Source: Lysobacterales bacterium 15-68-25
GTDB lineage: Bacteria > Pseudomonadota > Gammaproteobacteria > Xanthomonadales > Rhodanobacteraceae
NCBI GenBank assembly: GCA_002279065.1
Contig: NCKB01000005.1
Coordinates: forward strand, 186,001-250,000
DNA length: 64,000 nucleotides
Reading direction: 5' to 3'
In this document: positions 1-11,739 of the stretch, in pieces
Position numbering within the stretch: the stretch's first letter is position 1
Layout: each line of letters starts with the position of its first letter
Translations under genes and position numbers: made by a program
Notes under the pieces: generated by a model
What the model was told of the DNA's origin: nothing
Databases searched by the model: none
The model's input: the letters and a program-made list of their open reading frames with translations, nothing else

Positions 1-1086
1 GCGCCGCGCCAGTGCCTCGTGTGGAAGCCGGGCTGCTGCGCGCCCCAGCAGCAGGGCGGCCGCCGGGAACAGCGGAAGGATGTAGAACGCCAGTTGCGAG
101 TGCGAGATCGAGAAGAACACGAACACCACGCCGACCCAGGCCAGCAGCAGGCGGTCCACCGGCGCGCCGCTCCACATCGCCCGCCAGCCGTCGCGGGTGA
201 ACGGCACCAGTGCGGTCCACGGGAACAGTCCCAGCAGCACCACCGGAATGAAGAAGCCGGGCGGCTTGCCGCGGTTGTCGGCCGAGGTGAGGAAGCGCGT
301 GAAGTGCTCGCGGATGAAGAAATAGTCGAAGAACTCCGGGTGCCGCCGCGTCACCTCGACGAACCAGGGCGCGGACACCGCCAGCAGCAGGATCAGCCCG
401 GGCAACAGCGAGACGCGGCCGAGCACGCGCCAGTCCCGCTGCCACAGCATGTACACCCCCAGCACCATGCCCGGCAGCACCACCCCGATCAGACCCTTGG
501 ACAGCACCGCCAGCGCCAGCGCTGCCCACATGCCGAGGTTGATCGCGGTCCGGCGCGGAGCCGACGCGGGATCGAACTGCGCCACCACGAAGCACGCCAT
601 GCCCAGCGCCAGGAACGCCGCCACGCCCAGGTCCAGCGTGCCCACGTGCGCGCCCACCGCGAACAGCATGCTGCTGCCGAGGATCGCCGCCGCATACAGC
701 CCGGCCGCGCGTCCCCACACCCGCCATCCGGCCCAGGCCACCGCGGCGATCGCCAGCAGGCCGGCCATCGCACCCCACAGCCGGGCGACCCACGGCTCGG
801 TGCCGAGCAGCGCGTAGGCTGCCGCCGTGCCCCAGTAATGGAGCGGCGGCTTGTCGAAGAACAGGAAGCCATCCAGCCGCGGCGTCACCCAGTCGCCACT
901 GGCGAGCATCTCGCGCGCCACTTCGGCGTAGCGGCCCTCGTCGGGTTCGGCCAGGCCGCTGCGCATCAGTCCGGCGATCCAGGCCACGCCCCACAACAGG
1001 GTGGCGAGCAGCGAGAGCAGACCCGCGCGTTCGGCGTGGGCCGTCGCGGTGCGGTGCGTGGAAAGGCCGGGACGGGCACTCAGCAT
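1..1086 (-). CDS. ArnT/PMT-type GT-C glycosyltransferase, 3' end outside window
   Basis: Integral-membrane glycosyltransferase of the GT-C superfamily (GT39/GT83, ArnT/PMT-like), which uses polyprenyl-phosphate sugars as donors and acts on the periplasmic face. Only the N-terminal 362 codons are present; the rest lies before base 1. A first membrane segment at about residues 22-42 is followed by the family signature EPDEGRYAEVAREM (47-60), whose acidic residues include the expected catalytic Asp. FFDKPPL (76-82) and many hydrophobic helices follow. ATG at 1086 is the only good start before the first helix. The acceptor (lipid A, another glycan or protein) cannot be told. Aminoarabinose transferase ArnT is one option, but no arn genes are visible nearby. 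Confidence 0.85.
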   Translation of the reverse strand, partial: MLSARPGLSTHRTATAHAERAGLLSLLATLLWGVAWIAGLMRSGLAEPDEGRYAEVAREMLASGDWVTPRLDGFLFFDKPPLHYWGTAAAYALLGTEPWVARLWGAMAGLLAIAAVAWAGWRVWGRAAGLYAAAILGSSMLFAVGAHVGTLDLGVAAFLALGMACFVVAQFDPASAPRRTAINLGMWAALALAVLSKGLIGVVLPGMVLGVYMLWQRDWRVLGRVSLLPGLILLLAVSAPWFVEVTRRHPEFFDYFFIREHFTRFLTSADNRGKPPGFFIPVVLLGLFPWTALVPFTRDGWRAMWSGAPVDRLLLAWVGVVFVFFSISHSQLAFYILPLFPAAALLLGRAAARLPHEALARR

Positions 1087-1203
1087 GTCGGATGGGCCAC
1101 GGTGGGTGGGGGCGTCCTGCCGGAGAACGTGCCACTGTGTCCGCTCACTCTTTCAGGACGTTTTCAGCGTGCCTGCAGTTCCCGCCCCGGAGTTTGCCCA
1201 CGA

Positions 1204-1677
1204 TCAAGCGATCGCATCGCTCCGTCCGCGCAAGGCCGGCTTGAGGCGCACGTAAAGCTGCTTGCGCACACGCGCCACCACCTCGCCGTCCGCAGCGGTG
1301 ATGTCGGTCTCGAACCAGCGCAGCACCTTGTCGCCGTGAGCCGCCGCCGAGCGCAGCTCGTCGACTACCGCATCGGGCATGTGGAATACCGCATGGACAT
1401 CGTCGCGGCCCGGCGCCACGAAATCGATGGCACCGGCCTTGTCCCATACCAGGTAGTCGCGTCCCAGCCGGTGCATCGCCAGCAGCATCCAGAACGGGTC
1501 GCTCATCGCGAACAGGTTGCCGCCGAACTGCGTGCGCACGTAGTTGCGGTTCCAGGGGCGCAGCCGCAGGGTCACCCTCGCCTCGCTCCAGTCCTGCGCG
1601 ATCGACCGCACGCGGATGCTGTTGAACAGGAACGGAGGCCAGAAGTTGATGAGACGGCGGAAGGTGTTCGGGCGCAT
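1204..1677 (-). CDS. DUF4442 / hotdog-fold thioesterase-like protein
   Basis: Predicted cytosolic protein of 157 aa in the DUF4442 group of the hotdog fold, related to acyl-CoA thioesterases (YiiD C-terminal type). Visible features fit: N-terminal RLINFWPPF, the central NRNYVRTQFGGNLFAMSD segment typical of DUF4442, and a C-terminal beta-rich part with VRKQLYVR. The start is the ATG at 1677; a longer reading frame upstream has composition unlike the body of the gene. It is divergent from the S9 peptidase gene and separated from it by a perfect inverted repeat. Substrate unknown; thioesterase activity is inferred from family only. Confidence 0.8.
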   Translation of the reverse strand: MRPNTFRRLINFWPPFLFNSIRVRSIAQDWSEARVTLRLRPWNRNYVRTQFGGNLFAMSDPFWMLLAMHRLGRDYLVWDKAGAIDFVAPGRDDVHAVFHMPDAVVDELRSAAAHGDKVLRWFETDITAADGEVVARVRKQLYVRLKPALRGRSDAIA

Positions 1678-1715
1678 GCGCGGGTTGGCGGGCAGGGCGG
1701 GAACGCACAGTCTAC

Positions 1716-1743
1716 CCAATCCATACGCAAAGGTATGGATTGG
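1716..1743. repeat. Perfect 11-bp inverted repeat in divergent promoter region
   Basis: CCAATCCATAC (1716-1726), a 6-base gap, then its exact reverse complement (1733-1743). It lies between the DUF4442 gene start (1677, minus strand) and the S9 peptidase start (1832, plus strand). There is no T-run on either side, so it looks more like an operator dyad than a terminator. Confidence 0.6.
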
Positions 1744-1831
1744 CGGTCCGCCGGACTGCGATCTTGGCGAGCGCAATCGGGGCGGAGATACTCCTCGCAT
1801 GGGGCACGCAACGTGCCCAAAGGGGGAATCT

Positions 1832-3823
1832 ATGGAGAGGATCGGCAGGTGGATGCTGGGAGCCGCGCTGGTGCTGGCGGCAGGTCCCGCATGGACGGAG
1901 GCGGTGTCGCTCTCGGATCTTGCTCGACACGCCGAGTACTCGGACCTGCAGATCTCGCCCGATGGGCAGCATGTCGCGGCGAAGGCGGTGGTCGACGGCA
2001 AGCCGGTGCTGGCCATCGTGGATCTGGTCACCCACAAGGGTGTGGTGGTCAAGCCCCGCGAAGGCAACCAGGTGTATCGGCTGTGGTGGGCCAGCAACCA
2101 GCGGATCATCTACGACGAGACCACCGATCTGGCCGGCTGGGACGCACCATTTGCGACCGGTGAGCTGTTCGGGGTGAATGCCGATGGCACGGGCGCCAAG
2201 CTGCTGTTCGGCTATCGCGCCGGCGGATCGTCCATTGCCACCCACATCCGCCATCCGCAATCCGAGCTGGCCAGCGCCGAGGTGGTCGATACGCTTCCTG
2301 GCGACGACCGGCACGTGCTGGTCGGGGTGTCGTCCTGGTACAGCTACAAGGACGGCGCATTCACCCAGCTCAACGTGATGAACGTGATGGACGGTACGAC
2401 GCGGCCGGCCGGCACTGCGCCGGTGCGTGATGCCTCGTTTGTGGTCGACCACCGTGGTGTGGCGCGGTTCGCCATCGGCGACGACGCGCACGCGCACCGA
2501 CAGGTGTACTACCGCACCGGCGAAAGCCAGCCCTGGAAGCTGCTGTTCGATGCACCGCTGGGCTCGTTTGCGCCGACGCCGCTCGTCTTCAGCGGCGACG
2601 ATCGGTTGGTCTACATGGACTGCGCCGCGCCGGGCAAGGTCGACGCGCTGTGCCCCTGGAAGGTGGACGGCGAGGCCATGCAGCCGGCGGTGTGGAGCAG
2701 CGACACGGTGGAGCTTTACCGCTTGATCAGGAGTCTGGACCACAAGGACCTCGTCGGCGTGGCCTCGATGCCGGGCTTGCCGGTGGTGCAGGCCATCGCG
2801 CCGCATGCAGACAGCATCGCGTTGATCGGCTCGCTGTCCCGGGCCCTGCCCGGTGAGAGCGTCTCCATCGAATCGACCTCGGAGGACGGCGGCAAGGCGA
2901 TCCTGCTGGCCAGTTCGGACATGGACCCGGGCACTTACTACCTGTGGGACCGCAAGAGCGGGCAGACTACCCCGCTGCTGAAAAGCCGCTCATGGATCAA
3001 CCCTAACCGCATGGCGGAAATGCAGCCGGTGTCGTTCAAGGCCCGCGACGGGCTGACGATCCATGGCTACCTCAGCACACCGCCGGGGCAGGAGCAGGCG
3101 CACCACTTGCCGATGGTGGTGTTCGTGCATGGCGGTCCGTTCGGCATCCGCGACTGGTGGGGGTTCGATCCCTACGTGCAGATGCTGGCGACGCATGGGT
3201 ATGCCGTGCTGCAGGTGAACTACCGTGGCTCGGGAGGCTACGGCGGGGCGTTCCAGGTGGCGGGCTACCGGCAGTGGGGCGGGGCGATGCAGGACGACGT
3301 CACCGATGCCACGAAATGGGCGATCGCCCAGGGCATTGCCGATGCCGGCCGGATCTGCATCTTCGGCGGAAGCTACGGTGGCTACGCCGCGCTGGAAGGC
3401 GTGGCAAAGGAACCGGGACTCTACCGTTGCGCGATCGGGTACGTCGGCGTCTACGACCTGGCGAAGCTGGAGCGCTGGAGCGATGCGACCGATTCATCCG
3501 CCGGGGAAAGTTTCTTCCGCGGCGTGCTGGGCAGCGACTCGGCGAAGCTGGCGGCCATCTCCCCCGACGCCCAGGCGGCGCAAATCAAGGCCCGGGTGAT
3601 GCTGGTGGTGGGCGGGCAGGACACGCGCGTGCCGCCGGATCAGGGGCGGGCGATGCGCGCGGCGTTACAGAAAGCCGGCAACGAGCCGGAGTGGTTGTAC
3701 GAGCCCGGTGAGGGACACGGCTTCTACGGCGAGGACCACCGCGCCAGCCTGTTCCAGAAGGTGGTCGGATTCCTCGATCGCAATATCGGAAGTGCTGCTG
3801 CCGGGGCCACCAAACCGCATTGA
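1832..3823 (+). CDS. S9 family (prolyl oligopeptidase-like) serine peptidase
   Basis: Secreted or periplasmic serine peptidase of 663 aa, S9C/dipeptidyl-peptidase-like. A signal peptide (about 1-23, ending GPAWTEA) is followed by a beta-propeller region (about 30-390) that gates access for oligopeptides, then an alpha/beta-hydrolase domain (about 395-660). The catalytic triad is visible: Ser514 in GGSYGGY, Asp597 in [10 protein letters not shown] and His629 in [11 protein letters not shown] at 1832 gives the signal peptide directly; the frame is open further upstream but encodes nothing recognisable. Single gene, convergent with the thioredoxin gene. The exact peptide preference cannot be read from sequence. 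Confidence 0.93.
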   Translation: MERIGRWMLGAALVLAAGPAWTEAVSLSDLARHAEYSDLQISPDGQHVAAKAVVDGKPVLAIVDLVTHKGVVVKPREGNQVYRLWWASNQRIIYDETTDLAGWDAPFATGELFGVNADGTGAKLLFGYRAGGSSIATHIRHPQSELASAEVVDTLPGDDRHVLVGVSSWYSYKDGAFTQLNVMNVMDGTTRPAGTAPVRDASFVVDHRGVARFAIGDDAHAHRQVYYRTGESQPWKLLFDAPLGSFAPTPLVFSGDDRLVYMDCAAPGKVDALCPWKVDGEAMQPAVWSSDTVELYRLIRSLDHKDLVGVASMPGLPVVQAIAPHADSIALIGSLSRALPGESVSIESTSEDGGKAILLASSDMDPGTYYLWDRKSGQTTPLLKSRSWINPNRMAEMQPVSFKARDGLTIHGYLSTPPGQEQAHHLPMVVFVHGGPFGIRDWWGFDPYVQMLATHGYAVLQVNYRGSGGYGGAFQVAGYRQWGGAMQDDVTDATKWAIAQGIADAGRICIFGGSYGGYAALEGVAKEPGLYRCAIGYVGVYDLAKLERWSDATDSSAGESFFRGVLGSDSAKLAAISPDAQAAQIKARVMLVVGGQDTRVPPDQGRAMRAALQKAGNEPEWLYEPGEGHGFYGEDHRASLFQKVVGFLDRNIGSAAAGATKPH

Positions 3824-3836
3824 TCTCCGGAACCAT

Positions 3837-3862
3837 GCAGCGGCCCGCCCGCGGGCCGCTGC
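3837..3862. terminator. Hairpin between convergent genes
   Basis: GCAGCGGCCCGC and its exact complement are separated by two bases. It sits between the convergent S9 peptidase and thioredoxin genes. No T-run follows on either strand, so intrinsic termination is only a guess. Confidence 0.4.
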
Positions 3863-3876
3863 AATCTGGATGGGGT

Positions 3877-4734
3877 TCAGAACAGCAGCGAGGCCATGCG
3901 CCGGCGGTAGCGGCCGATCAGTTCGGCGTCGTCGAGGGTCGCGAAGGCGGCGATCAGGCGCTTCCTGGCCGCGCCGTCGTTCCAGGCGCGGGCCTTTTCC
4001 AGTACGGCGAGGAACTGGTCCAGGCCGGCCGCCGGTTCGTCCTCGATCAGCAGACGCACGCCGAGCAGGTCGCGCGCCTCCCAGTCGGACGGATCGGCCT
4101 CCACCCGCCGGCGCAGTTCCTCCAGCGACGGCGCGCCGGCCAGCTCGAGCTGGTGGCTCAGGCGCACGGCGCGGGCATCGGTGGCGAGGTTCGCCGGCAG
4201 GGCTTCGAGTTCGGCCCGGGCCGCATCCACGTTGCCAAGGCGCATCAGTGCCACCGCCAGGTCGAGCTTCAGCTCGGGCCGCTCGGGGGCGGCGGCGATC
4301 GCCTGTTGCAGGCGGTTGACCGCATCGGCCGCCGATTCGACCGGCGCAGCCGCCGCCTCGCCGGCGTCGGCCGCGCTGTCGTCCAGCGGCTGCACGTGGC
4401 GCGCGAGGAACTCGCGCAGCTGCCCCTCCGGCAGCGCGCCGGCGAAGCCGTCGAGGATCTGTCCGTCCTTGACCAGCATGACCGTGGGGATGGAGCGGAT
4501 GCCGAACATCGCGGCGAGCTGCTGGTTGGCGTCGACGTCGACCTTGCCGAGACGGAACGCGCCGTTGAACTCGACGGCCAGCTTCTCGAGCATCGGGCCC
4601 AGCGTGCGGCAGGGGCCGCACCAGGTCGCCCAGAAATCCACCAGCACCGGCGTATCGAGCGAGGCCTGCAGCACGTCGCTCTCGAAGTTGTCCTGGGTGA
4701 CGTCGAAGACGTGCGGGTGGGCAGTGTCGGTCAC
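3877..4734 (-). CDS. cnoX: Thioredoxin-TPR protein, CnoX/YbbN family
   Basis: Chaperone-type thioredoxin of 285 aa. Residues 8-112 form a thioredoxin domain with the active site WCGPC (Cys39, Cys42); residues 130-285 are helical TPR-like repeats (for example the ELKLDLAVALMRLGNVDAAR segment). This is the CnoX/YbbN layout. E. coli CnoX has lost one active-site Cys, whereas this protein keeps both and should be redox active, as in alpha-proteobacterial CnoX. The start is a GTG at 4734 with GGAG about 8 bases upstream. CnoX protects substrates from oxidative aggregation and hands them to GroEL and DnaK. Monocistronic and divergent from the pqi operon. Confidence 0.88.
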   Translation of the reverse strand: MTDTAHPHVFDVTQDNFESDVLQASLDTPVLVDFWATWCGPCRTLGPMLEKLAVEFNGAFRLGKVDVDANQQLAAMFGIRSIPTVMLVKDGQILDGFAGALPEGQLREFLARHVQPLDDSAADAGEAAAAPVESAADAVNRLQQAIAAAPERPELKLDLAVALMRLGNVDAARAELEALPANLATDARAVRLSHQLELAGAPSLEELRRRVEADPSDWEARDLLGVRLLIEDEPAAGLDQFLAVLEKARAWNDGAARKRLIAAFATLDDAELIGRYRRRMASLLF

Positions 4735-4861
4735 GGTGTCGCTCCGGTAGTCGATGGCGCCCCAGATCTGGGCCGGGCGGCAGCATATCAAGGGGGCGCG
4801 CCCGGCCGGCGCGGTCCAGCCCGGTTCAGCGCCACACGGCGAGATTTGCGAGAATCCGTCG

Positions 4862-5518
4862 ATGACCTGCCCGGAAACCGGCACCACACGCATGGGCGCC
4901 AAATCGCCATCCACCACCGCAGGGATGCTGATCTGCGAGCACTGCGACACGGTGTACCGTCGGCGCCCGCTGTCGCGCGGCGAGGTGGCCTGCTGCGAGC
5001 GTTGCCACAACATCCTCGAACGGCATGCCCGGCTGGGGCCGGACCAGTTGCTGGCGCTGACCTTCACCGCGATGGTGGTGTTCGTGCAGGCCAACATCTG
5101 GCCGATCGTCACGCTGGAGCTCAACGGCCGGCCGAGCAGCGCCACGCTGTGGGGCACCATCATCACCATGTGGCAGCAGCACGCCGAGGTGGTGGCGATC
5201 CTCGCCGCGCTGACGCTGTTCTTCTTTCCGATGGCGAAGATGCTGCTGTTCGGCTGGGTGTTCTGGTTCGCCCGGCGCGGCGAGCGCGGGCCGGGTTTCC
5301 GCAGCGCGATGATCGCGCTGCACCATCTCGGGCCGTGGACGATGAGCGAGGTATTCGTGCTCGGGGCGATGGTCGCCATCGTCAAGGCGCGGATCTATTT
5401 CCAGGTGGTGCCGGATCCGGGCATTTTCGCGTACGGCGCGCTGATGCTGCTGATCACCGTGTTCGGCACGGTGGACCTGCGTCACCTGTGGGACGTGACG
5501 CGGGAGCGGCCGCGATGA
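4862..5518 (+). CDS. pqiA: PqiA-family inner-membrane protein, first half
   Basis: Inner-membrane protein of about 218 aa. Near the N terminus is a zinc-ribbon-like CEHC...CERC pair, followed by four hydrophobic segments ending with the VFGTVDLRHLWD motif of the PqiA family. E. coli PqiA has two such modules in one chain; here each module is its own gene, and the next gene is the second. PqiA-type proteins are the membrane partner of MCE proteins in lipid transport between the envelope membranes. The start is uncertain: ATG 4862 or ATG 4892 both precede the zinc ribbon. It overlaps the next gene by ATGA, showing translational coupling. Confidence 0.85.
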   Translation: MTCPETGTTRMGAKSPSTTAGMLICEHCDTVYRRRPLSRGEVACCERCHNILERHARLGPDQLLALTFTAMVVFVQANIWPIVTLELNGRPSSATLWGTIITMWQQHAEVVAILAALTLFFFPMAKMLLFGWVFWFARRGERGPGFRSAMIALHHLGPWTMSEVFVLGAMVAIVKARIYFQVVPDPGIFAYGALMLLITVFGTVDLRHLWDVTRERPR

Positions 5519-6135
5519 GCGCATTGCCGCGAGCCGACGAGCTCGGCCTGATTGGCTGCCACGTATGCGGACTGGTCTGCCGCGACGGCCACGTGCACGA
5601 CCAGGCGTGCCCGCGTTGCGGTGCCCGCCTGCACCGACGCAAGTCGGCCAGCATCAGCCGCACCTGGGCGTGGCTGATCGCAGCGTTCATCTTCTACCTG
5701 CCGGCCAACCTGCTGCCGATCATGCGCACGGTGAGCCTGGGGGACGTGGACGACAACACCATCCTCAGCGGCGTGGTGGAGTTGTGGGTGAAGGGGTCGC
5801 CGGATCTGGCGGTCATCGTCTTCACGGCGAGCATCGTGGTGCCCATGCTGAAATTCCTCGTGCTGGGGACCTTGCTGGTCACTGCCCAGCGCGGCAGCGG
5901 CTGGGCGCAGCGCCAGCGCACGATGCTGTACCGTCTGGTGGAATTCATCGGCTACTGGTCGATGCTGGACGTGTTCGTGGTGGCGCTGCTCACCGCGCTG
6001 GTGCGCTTCAACGTGCTCAGCCAGGTCGAGCCGTTGCCGGGGGTGGTGTATTTCGGCCTGACCGTGGTGGCGACGATGTTCGCCTCGATGAGCTTCGATC
6101 CGCGCCTGATCTGGGACAACTTGGGACAACGATGA
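5515..6135 (+). CDS. pqiA: PqiA-family inner-membrane protein, second half
   Basis: 206 aa, homologous in layout to the preceding gene. The zinc-ribbon pair CHVC and CPRC (about residues 15-37) is followed by four membrane helices, with the PANLLPIMR motif at the first helix and a C-terminal SFDPRLIWD. Together the two genes equal one full-length PqiA/LetA protein. ATG 5515 overlaps the upstream stop, and its own stop overlaps the ATG of pqiB, so the operon is tightly coupled. Role: inner-membrane component of a Pqi lipid-transport system. Confidence 0.88.
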   Translation: MSALPRADELGLIGCHVCGLVCRDGHVHDQACPRCGARLHRRKSASISRTWAWLIAAFIFYLPANLLPIMRTVSLGDVDDNTILSGVVELWVKGSPDLAVIVFTASIVVPMLKFLVLGTLLVTAQRGSGWAQRQRTMLYRLVEFIGYWSMLDVFVVALLTALVRFNVLSQVEPLPGVVYFGLTVVATMFASMSFDPRLIWDNLGQR

Positions 6136-7805
6136 CTGAAGAAACCAACCCCGTCAGTGCGGACCTGCCGCAGCCGGTGGTGCATCGGCGCCGGCTGGGT
6201 GCATCGCTGATCTGGCTGGTGCCGATCCTTGCCGCCGCGGTGGGGCTGTCGCTGGTGGTGCACAGCTGGCTGCAGGCCGGGCCGTCCATCACCATCAGCT
6301 TCCAGTCCGCCGAGGGCCTGGATGCCGGCAAGACCCCGGTGAAGTACAAGAACGTGGTCATCGGCAAGGTCACCCACATCCACCTCAGCGCGGACCGCAG
6401 CAAGGTGCTGGTCAACGTGGCGCTGGACAAGAGCGCCGAGGGCTTCGCGCGTGCCGATACCCGCTTCTGGGTGGTGCGGCCGCGGATCGGCCTGGGTGGC
6501 GTGTCGGGCGTCGACACGCTGCTGTCCGGGGCCTTCATCGGTGCCGACGTGGGTACCTCGAAGGAAACGCGCTACGACTTCGATGGGTTGGAAAACCCGC
6601 CGGCGGTGACCTACGGCGCGCCGGGGAAGAGCTTCGTCCTGCACGCCGAGGACCTCGGTTCGCTGGACATCGGCTCGCCGCTGTACTTCCGCCGTGTTCA
6701 GGTGGGTCGGGTGGCGTCCTACGAGCTGGACAAGGACGGCAAGGGAGTCACCTTCACCATTTTCATCGACGGTCCCTACGACCAGTTCGTCACCCGCTCG
6801 TCGCGCTTCTGGAATGCCAGTGGCCTGGACGTGTCGCTGGGAGCGAACGGCCTGAAGGTGAATACCCAGTCGCTGGCGACCGTGCTGGCCGGTGGCGTGG
6901 CGTTCCAGGATCCGCCCGGGCCGCACGACGCCACGCCGGCACCGGAAGGCGCCTCCTACCGCCTGTTCGACGACAAGGCCACCGCGATGGCGCCGCCGGA
7001 CGGTCCGCCGCAGTACATCCGCATGCGCTTCGACCAGTCGCTGCGGGGGCTGGCCGTGGATGCACCGGTGGAGTTCCTCGGCATCAACATCGGCCGGGTG
7101 GTGTCGATCACCATGGACTACGACGCCAAGCACGAGCGCTTCCCGGTGACCGTCGGCGCGGTGGTCTATCCGCAGCGGCTCGGTCGCGCCTACGACAAAC
7201 TGGTGGCCCAGGCGCAGGAGAGCAATGGCAGCCCCGACCTCGCACCGATCATGGGCAAGCTGGTGGCCCATGGCCTGCGTGCACAGGCCCGCACCGGCAA
7301 CCTGCTGACCGGCCAGCTCTACATCGCGATGGATTTCCTGCCCAAGGCGGCGAAGGTGCCGTTTGACCCGAACGCGCGTCCACTGGAAATCCCGACTGCA
7401 CCGGGCAGCTTCGACAAGCTGCAGGAGCAATTGGCGGAGATCGTGGACAAGGTCCAGAAGATCCCGTTCGACAGCATCGGCAAGCACCTGGACCAGACCC
7501 TGGCCGATCTCGACGGCACGCTCAAGCAGGTCAATGGCCAGGTCCTGCCGGAGTTCAAGGGCACATTGAAGGACGCGCGCAGGACGCTGGGCAGCACCAG
7601 CAATGCGCTCGCGCCCGACTCGCCGTTGCAGCAGAACCTGCAGGGCACGCTGCAGGAACTGCAGCGCATGGCGCGCTCGCTGCGCGTGTTCAGCGATTAC
7701 CTCGGCACGCATCCGGAAGCGCTGATCCGCGGCCGCAAGAACGATCCCGCTCCCGCGAAGCCGCCGATCGAAGCCAAACCACCCAAGCAAGGGAGCAAGC
7801 CATGA
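6132..7805 (+). CDS. pqiB: PqiB-type MCE-domain protein
   Basis: 557-aa periplasm-spanning protein. One N-terminal membrane helix (about 22-45) is followed by three MCE (MlaD-like) domains at about 52-142, 167-228 and 294-395, and by a long helical C-terminal part that in E. coli PqiB forms a needle-like coiled coil. MCE hexamers stack into a tunnel that moves phospholipid between inner and outer membranes. The gene overlaps both neighbours by 4 bases. The order pqiA-pqiA-pqiB-pqiC matches the E. coli pqiABC operon with pqiA split. Confidence 0.92.
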   Translation: MTEETNPVSADLPQPVVHRRRLGASLIWLVPILAAAVGLSLVVHSWLQAGPSITISFQSAEGLDAGKTPVKYKNVVIGKVTHIHLSADRSKVLVNVALDKSAEGFARADTRFWVVRPRIGLGGVSGVDTLLSGAFIGADVGTSKETRYDFDGLENPPAVTYGAPGKSFVLHAEDLGSLDIGSPLYFRRVQVGRVASYELDKDGKGVTFTIFIDGPYDQFVTRSSRFWNASGLDVSLGANGLKVNTQSLATVLAGGVAFQDPPGPHDATPAPEGASYRLFDDKATAMAPPDGPPQYIRMRFDQSLRGLAVDAPVEFLGINIGRVVSITMDYDAKHERFPVTVGAVVYPQRLGRAYDKLVAQAQESNGSPDLAPIMGKLVAHGLRAQARTGNLLTGQLYIAMDFLPKAAKVPFDPNARPLEIPTAPGSFDKLQEQLAEIVDKVQKIPFDSIGKHLDQTLADLDGTLKQVNGQVLPEFKGTLKDARRTLGSTSNALAPDSPLQQNLQGTLQELQRMARSLRVFSDYLGTHPEALIRGRKNDPAPAKPPIEAKPPKQGSKP

Positions 7806-8419
7806 CGCGCCTGCGCAACCTGACCGGCCGGCTCGCGGCGCTGGGCGCCGCGCTGGCGCTCGGTGCCTGCGCCTCCGCGCCGACGCATTACTACACGCTG
7901 GTGCCGCTGGCGTCCGCCGCACCGGAGCAGGGCGGTTCGGGCCCGGCGTTCGAGCTGCTGCCGGTGAGCATCCCCGCCCAGGACGACCAGCCGCAGCTGG
8001 TGGTGCGCCAGGGTGGACAGGGCGTGGCGCTGCTGCAGGGGGAGCGCTGGATCGCGCCGCTGTCGGACGAGATCCGCAGCGCGCTGTCGGCCGATCTCGC
8101 CGGTGCGCTGGGGCACCCGGACGTCTCCGGCCTGGCCCACGCGGGCGGGCCGGTGGTGAGGATCAAGGTGGATGTACGCCGGTTTGATTCGCAGCCGGGC
8201 GGCTATGCCCTGCTGGAGGCTGGATGGAGCCTGCGCCTGCTCGAAGGCGACGGCGCCTCGCGCAGCCTGGCCTGCGCCAGCCGCTTCAACCAGCCAGTGG
8301 GGGCGGGCTACGACGCGCTGGTGCAGGGACACCAGCAGGCACTGGCCCGGCTTGCCGACCAGATCGCCCGGGCGGCCCGCGACCTTGCGGGCGGGGACGC
8401 GCGCTGCCCCGGCGGCTGA
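7802..8419 (+). CDS. pqiC: PqiC/ABC-type transport auxiliary lipoprotein
   Basis: 205-aa outer-membrane lipoprotein. The signal sequence ends in the lipobox LGAC (Cys about residue 23) and is followed directly by ASAPTHYYTL, the hallmark YYxL start of the PqiC/YmbA (DUF330) family. PqiC anchors the PqiB tunnel at the outer membrane. Last gene of the pqi operon; the start overlaps the end of pqiB. Confidence 0.9.
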   Translation: MTRLRNLTGRLAALGAALALGACASAPTHYYTLVPLASAAPEQGGSGPAFELLPVSIPAQDDQPQLVVRQGGQGVALLQGERWIAPLSDEIRSALSADLAGALGHPDVSGLAHAGGPVVRIKVDVRRFDSQPGGYALLEAGWSLRLLEGDGASRSLACASRFNQPVGAGYDALVQGHQQALARLADQIARAARDLAGGDARCPGG

Positions 8420-8467
8420 GCGCAGCGGCACCGTTCCGGCTTGGCGAGTCCTCGGCGCTTGGGCTAG

Positions 8468-11194
<2,727 letters not shown>

Positions 11195-11199
11195 GTCGC

Positions 11200-11736
11200 A
11201 TGAGCCGTCTGGTGAAACTGTCGTTCCTGCTTGGTCTGGCCGCGTTGCTCGCCGGCTGCGGATTCCACCTGCGGCAGAGCGTGGCCCTGCCGTTCTCGAT
11301 GCAGCGCATCCATCTCGCCGTGAACAACGGTGGCGACCTGCAGCGCAACCTGGCGCGCGCCCTACGCAACTCCGGCATCACCATCGAGGACGATTCGGGC
11401 CCCGGTGTCGCCGAGCTGGTCGTGCCGGTCGCGCGTTTCAGCACCCAGACGCTCAGCATCAGCGGCGGCGCCCGCATCACCGAGTACTCCGTGCAGTACC
11501 AGGTGAAGTTCAGCGTGGTCGATGCGACGGGCAAGGTCCTGTTGCCCGAGCAGACCGTGCAGATGTCGCGCGATTACAGCTACGACGCCACCAACACGAT
11601 CGGCAACGATGCCCAGGTGGAGGAGATCCAGCGCAGCCTGATCGACGACATGGTGCAGTCGATCCTGTTCCGCCTGCAGGCCGCCGCCCGCCACGCCGAC
11701 GCCGCGGCCGCTGCCGGCACCGCCGGCACGCCCTGA
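11200..11736 (+). CDS. lptE: LPS-assembly lipoprotein LptE
   Basis: 178-aa outer-membrane lipoprotein that plugs the LptD barrel and helps insert lipopolysaccharide. The signal peptide ends in the lipobox LAGC, followed by GFHLRQ, the conserved first residues of LptE/RlpB. A GTG at 11191 overlaps the leuS stop, but the ATG at 11200 has AGGGTGAG correctly placed upstream and is preferred. The alanine-rich C-terminal tail (last 15 residues) is not conserved. Confidence 0.93.
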   Translation: MSRLVKLSFLLGLAALLAGCGFHLRQSVALPFSMQRIHLAVNNGGDLQRNLARALRNSGITIEDDSGPGVAELVVPVARFSTQTLSISGGARITEYSVQYQVKFSVVDATGKVLLPEQTVQMSRDYSYDATNTIGNDAQVEEIQRSLIDDMVQSILFRLQAAARHADAAAAAGTAGTP

Positions 11737-11739
11737 GCC

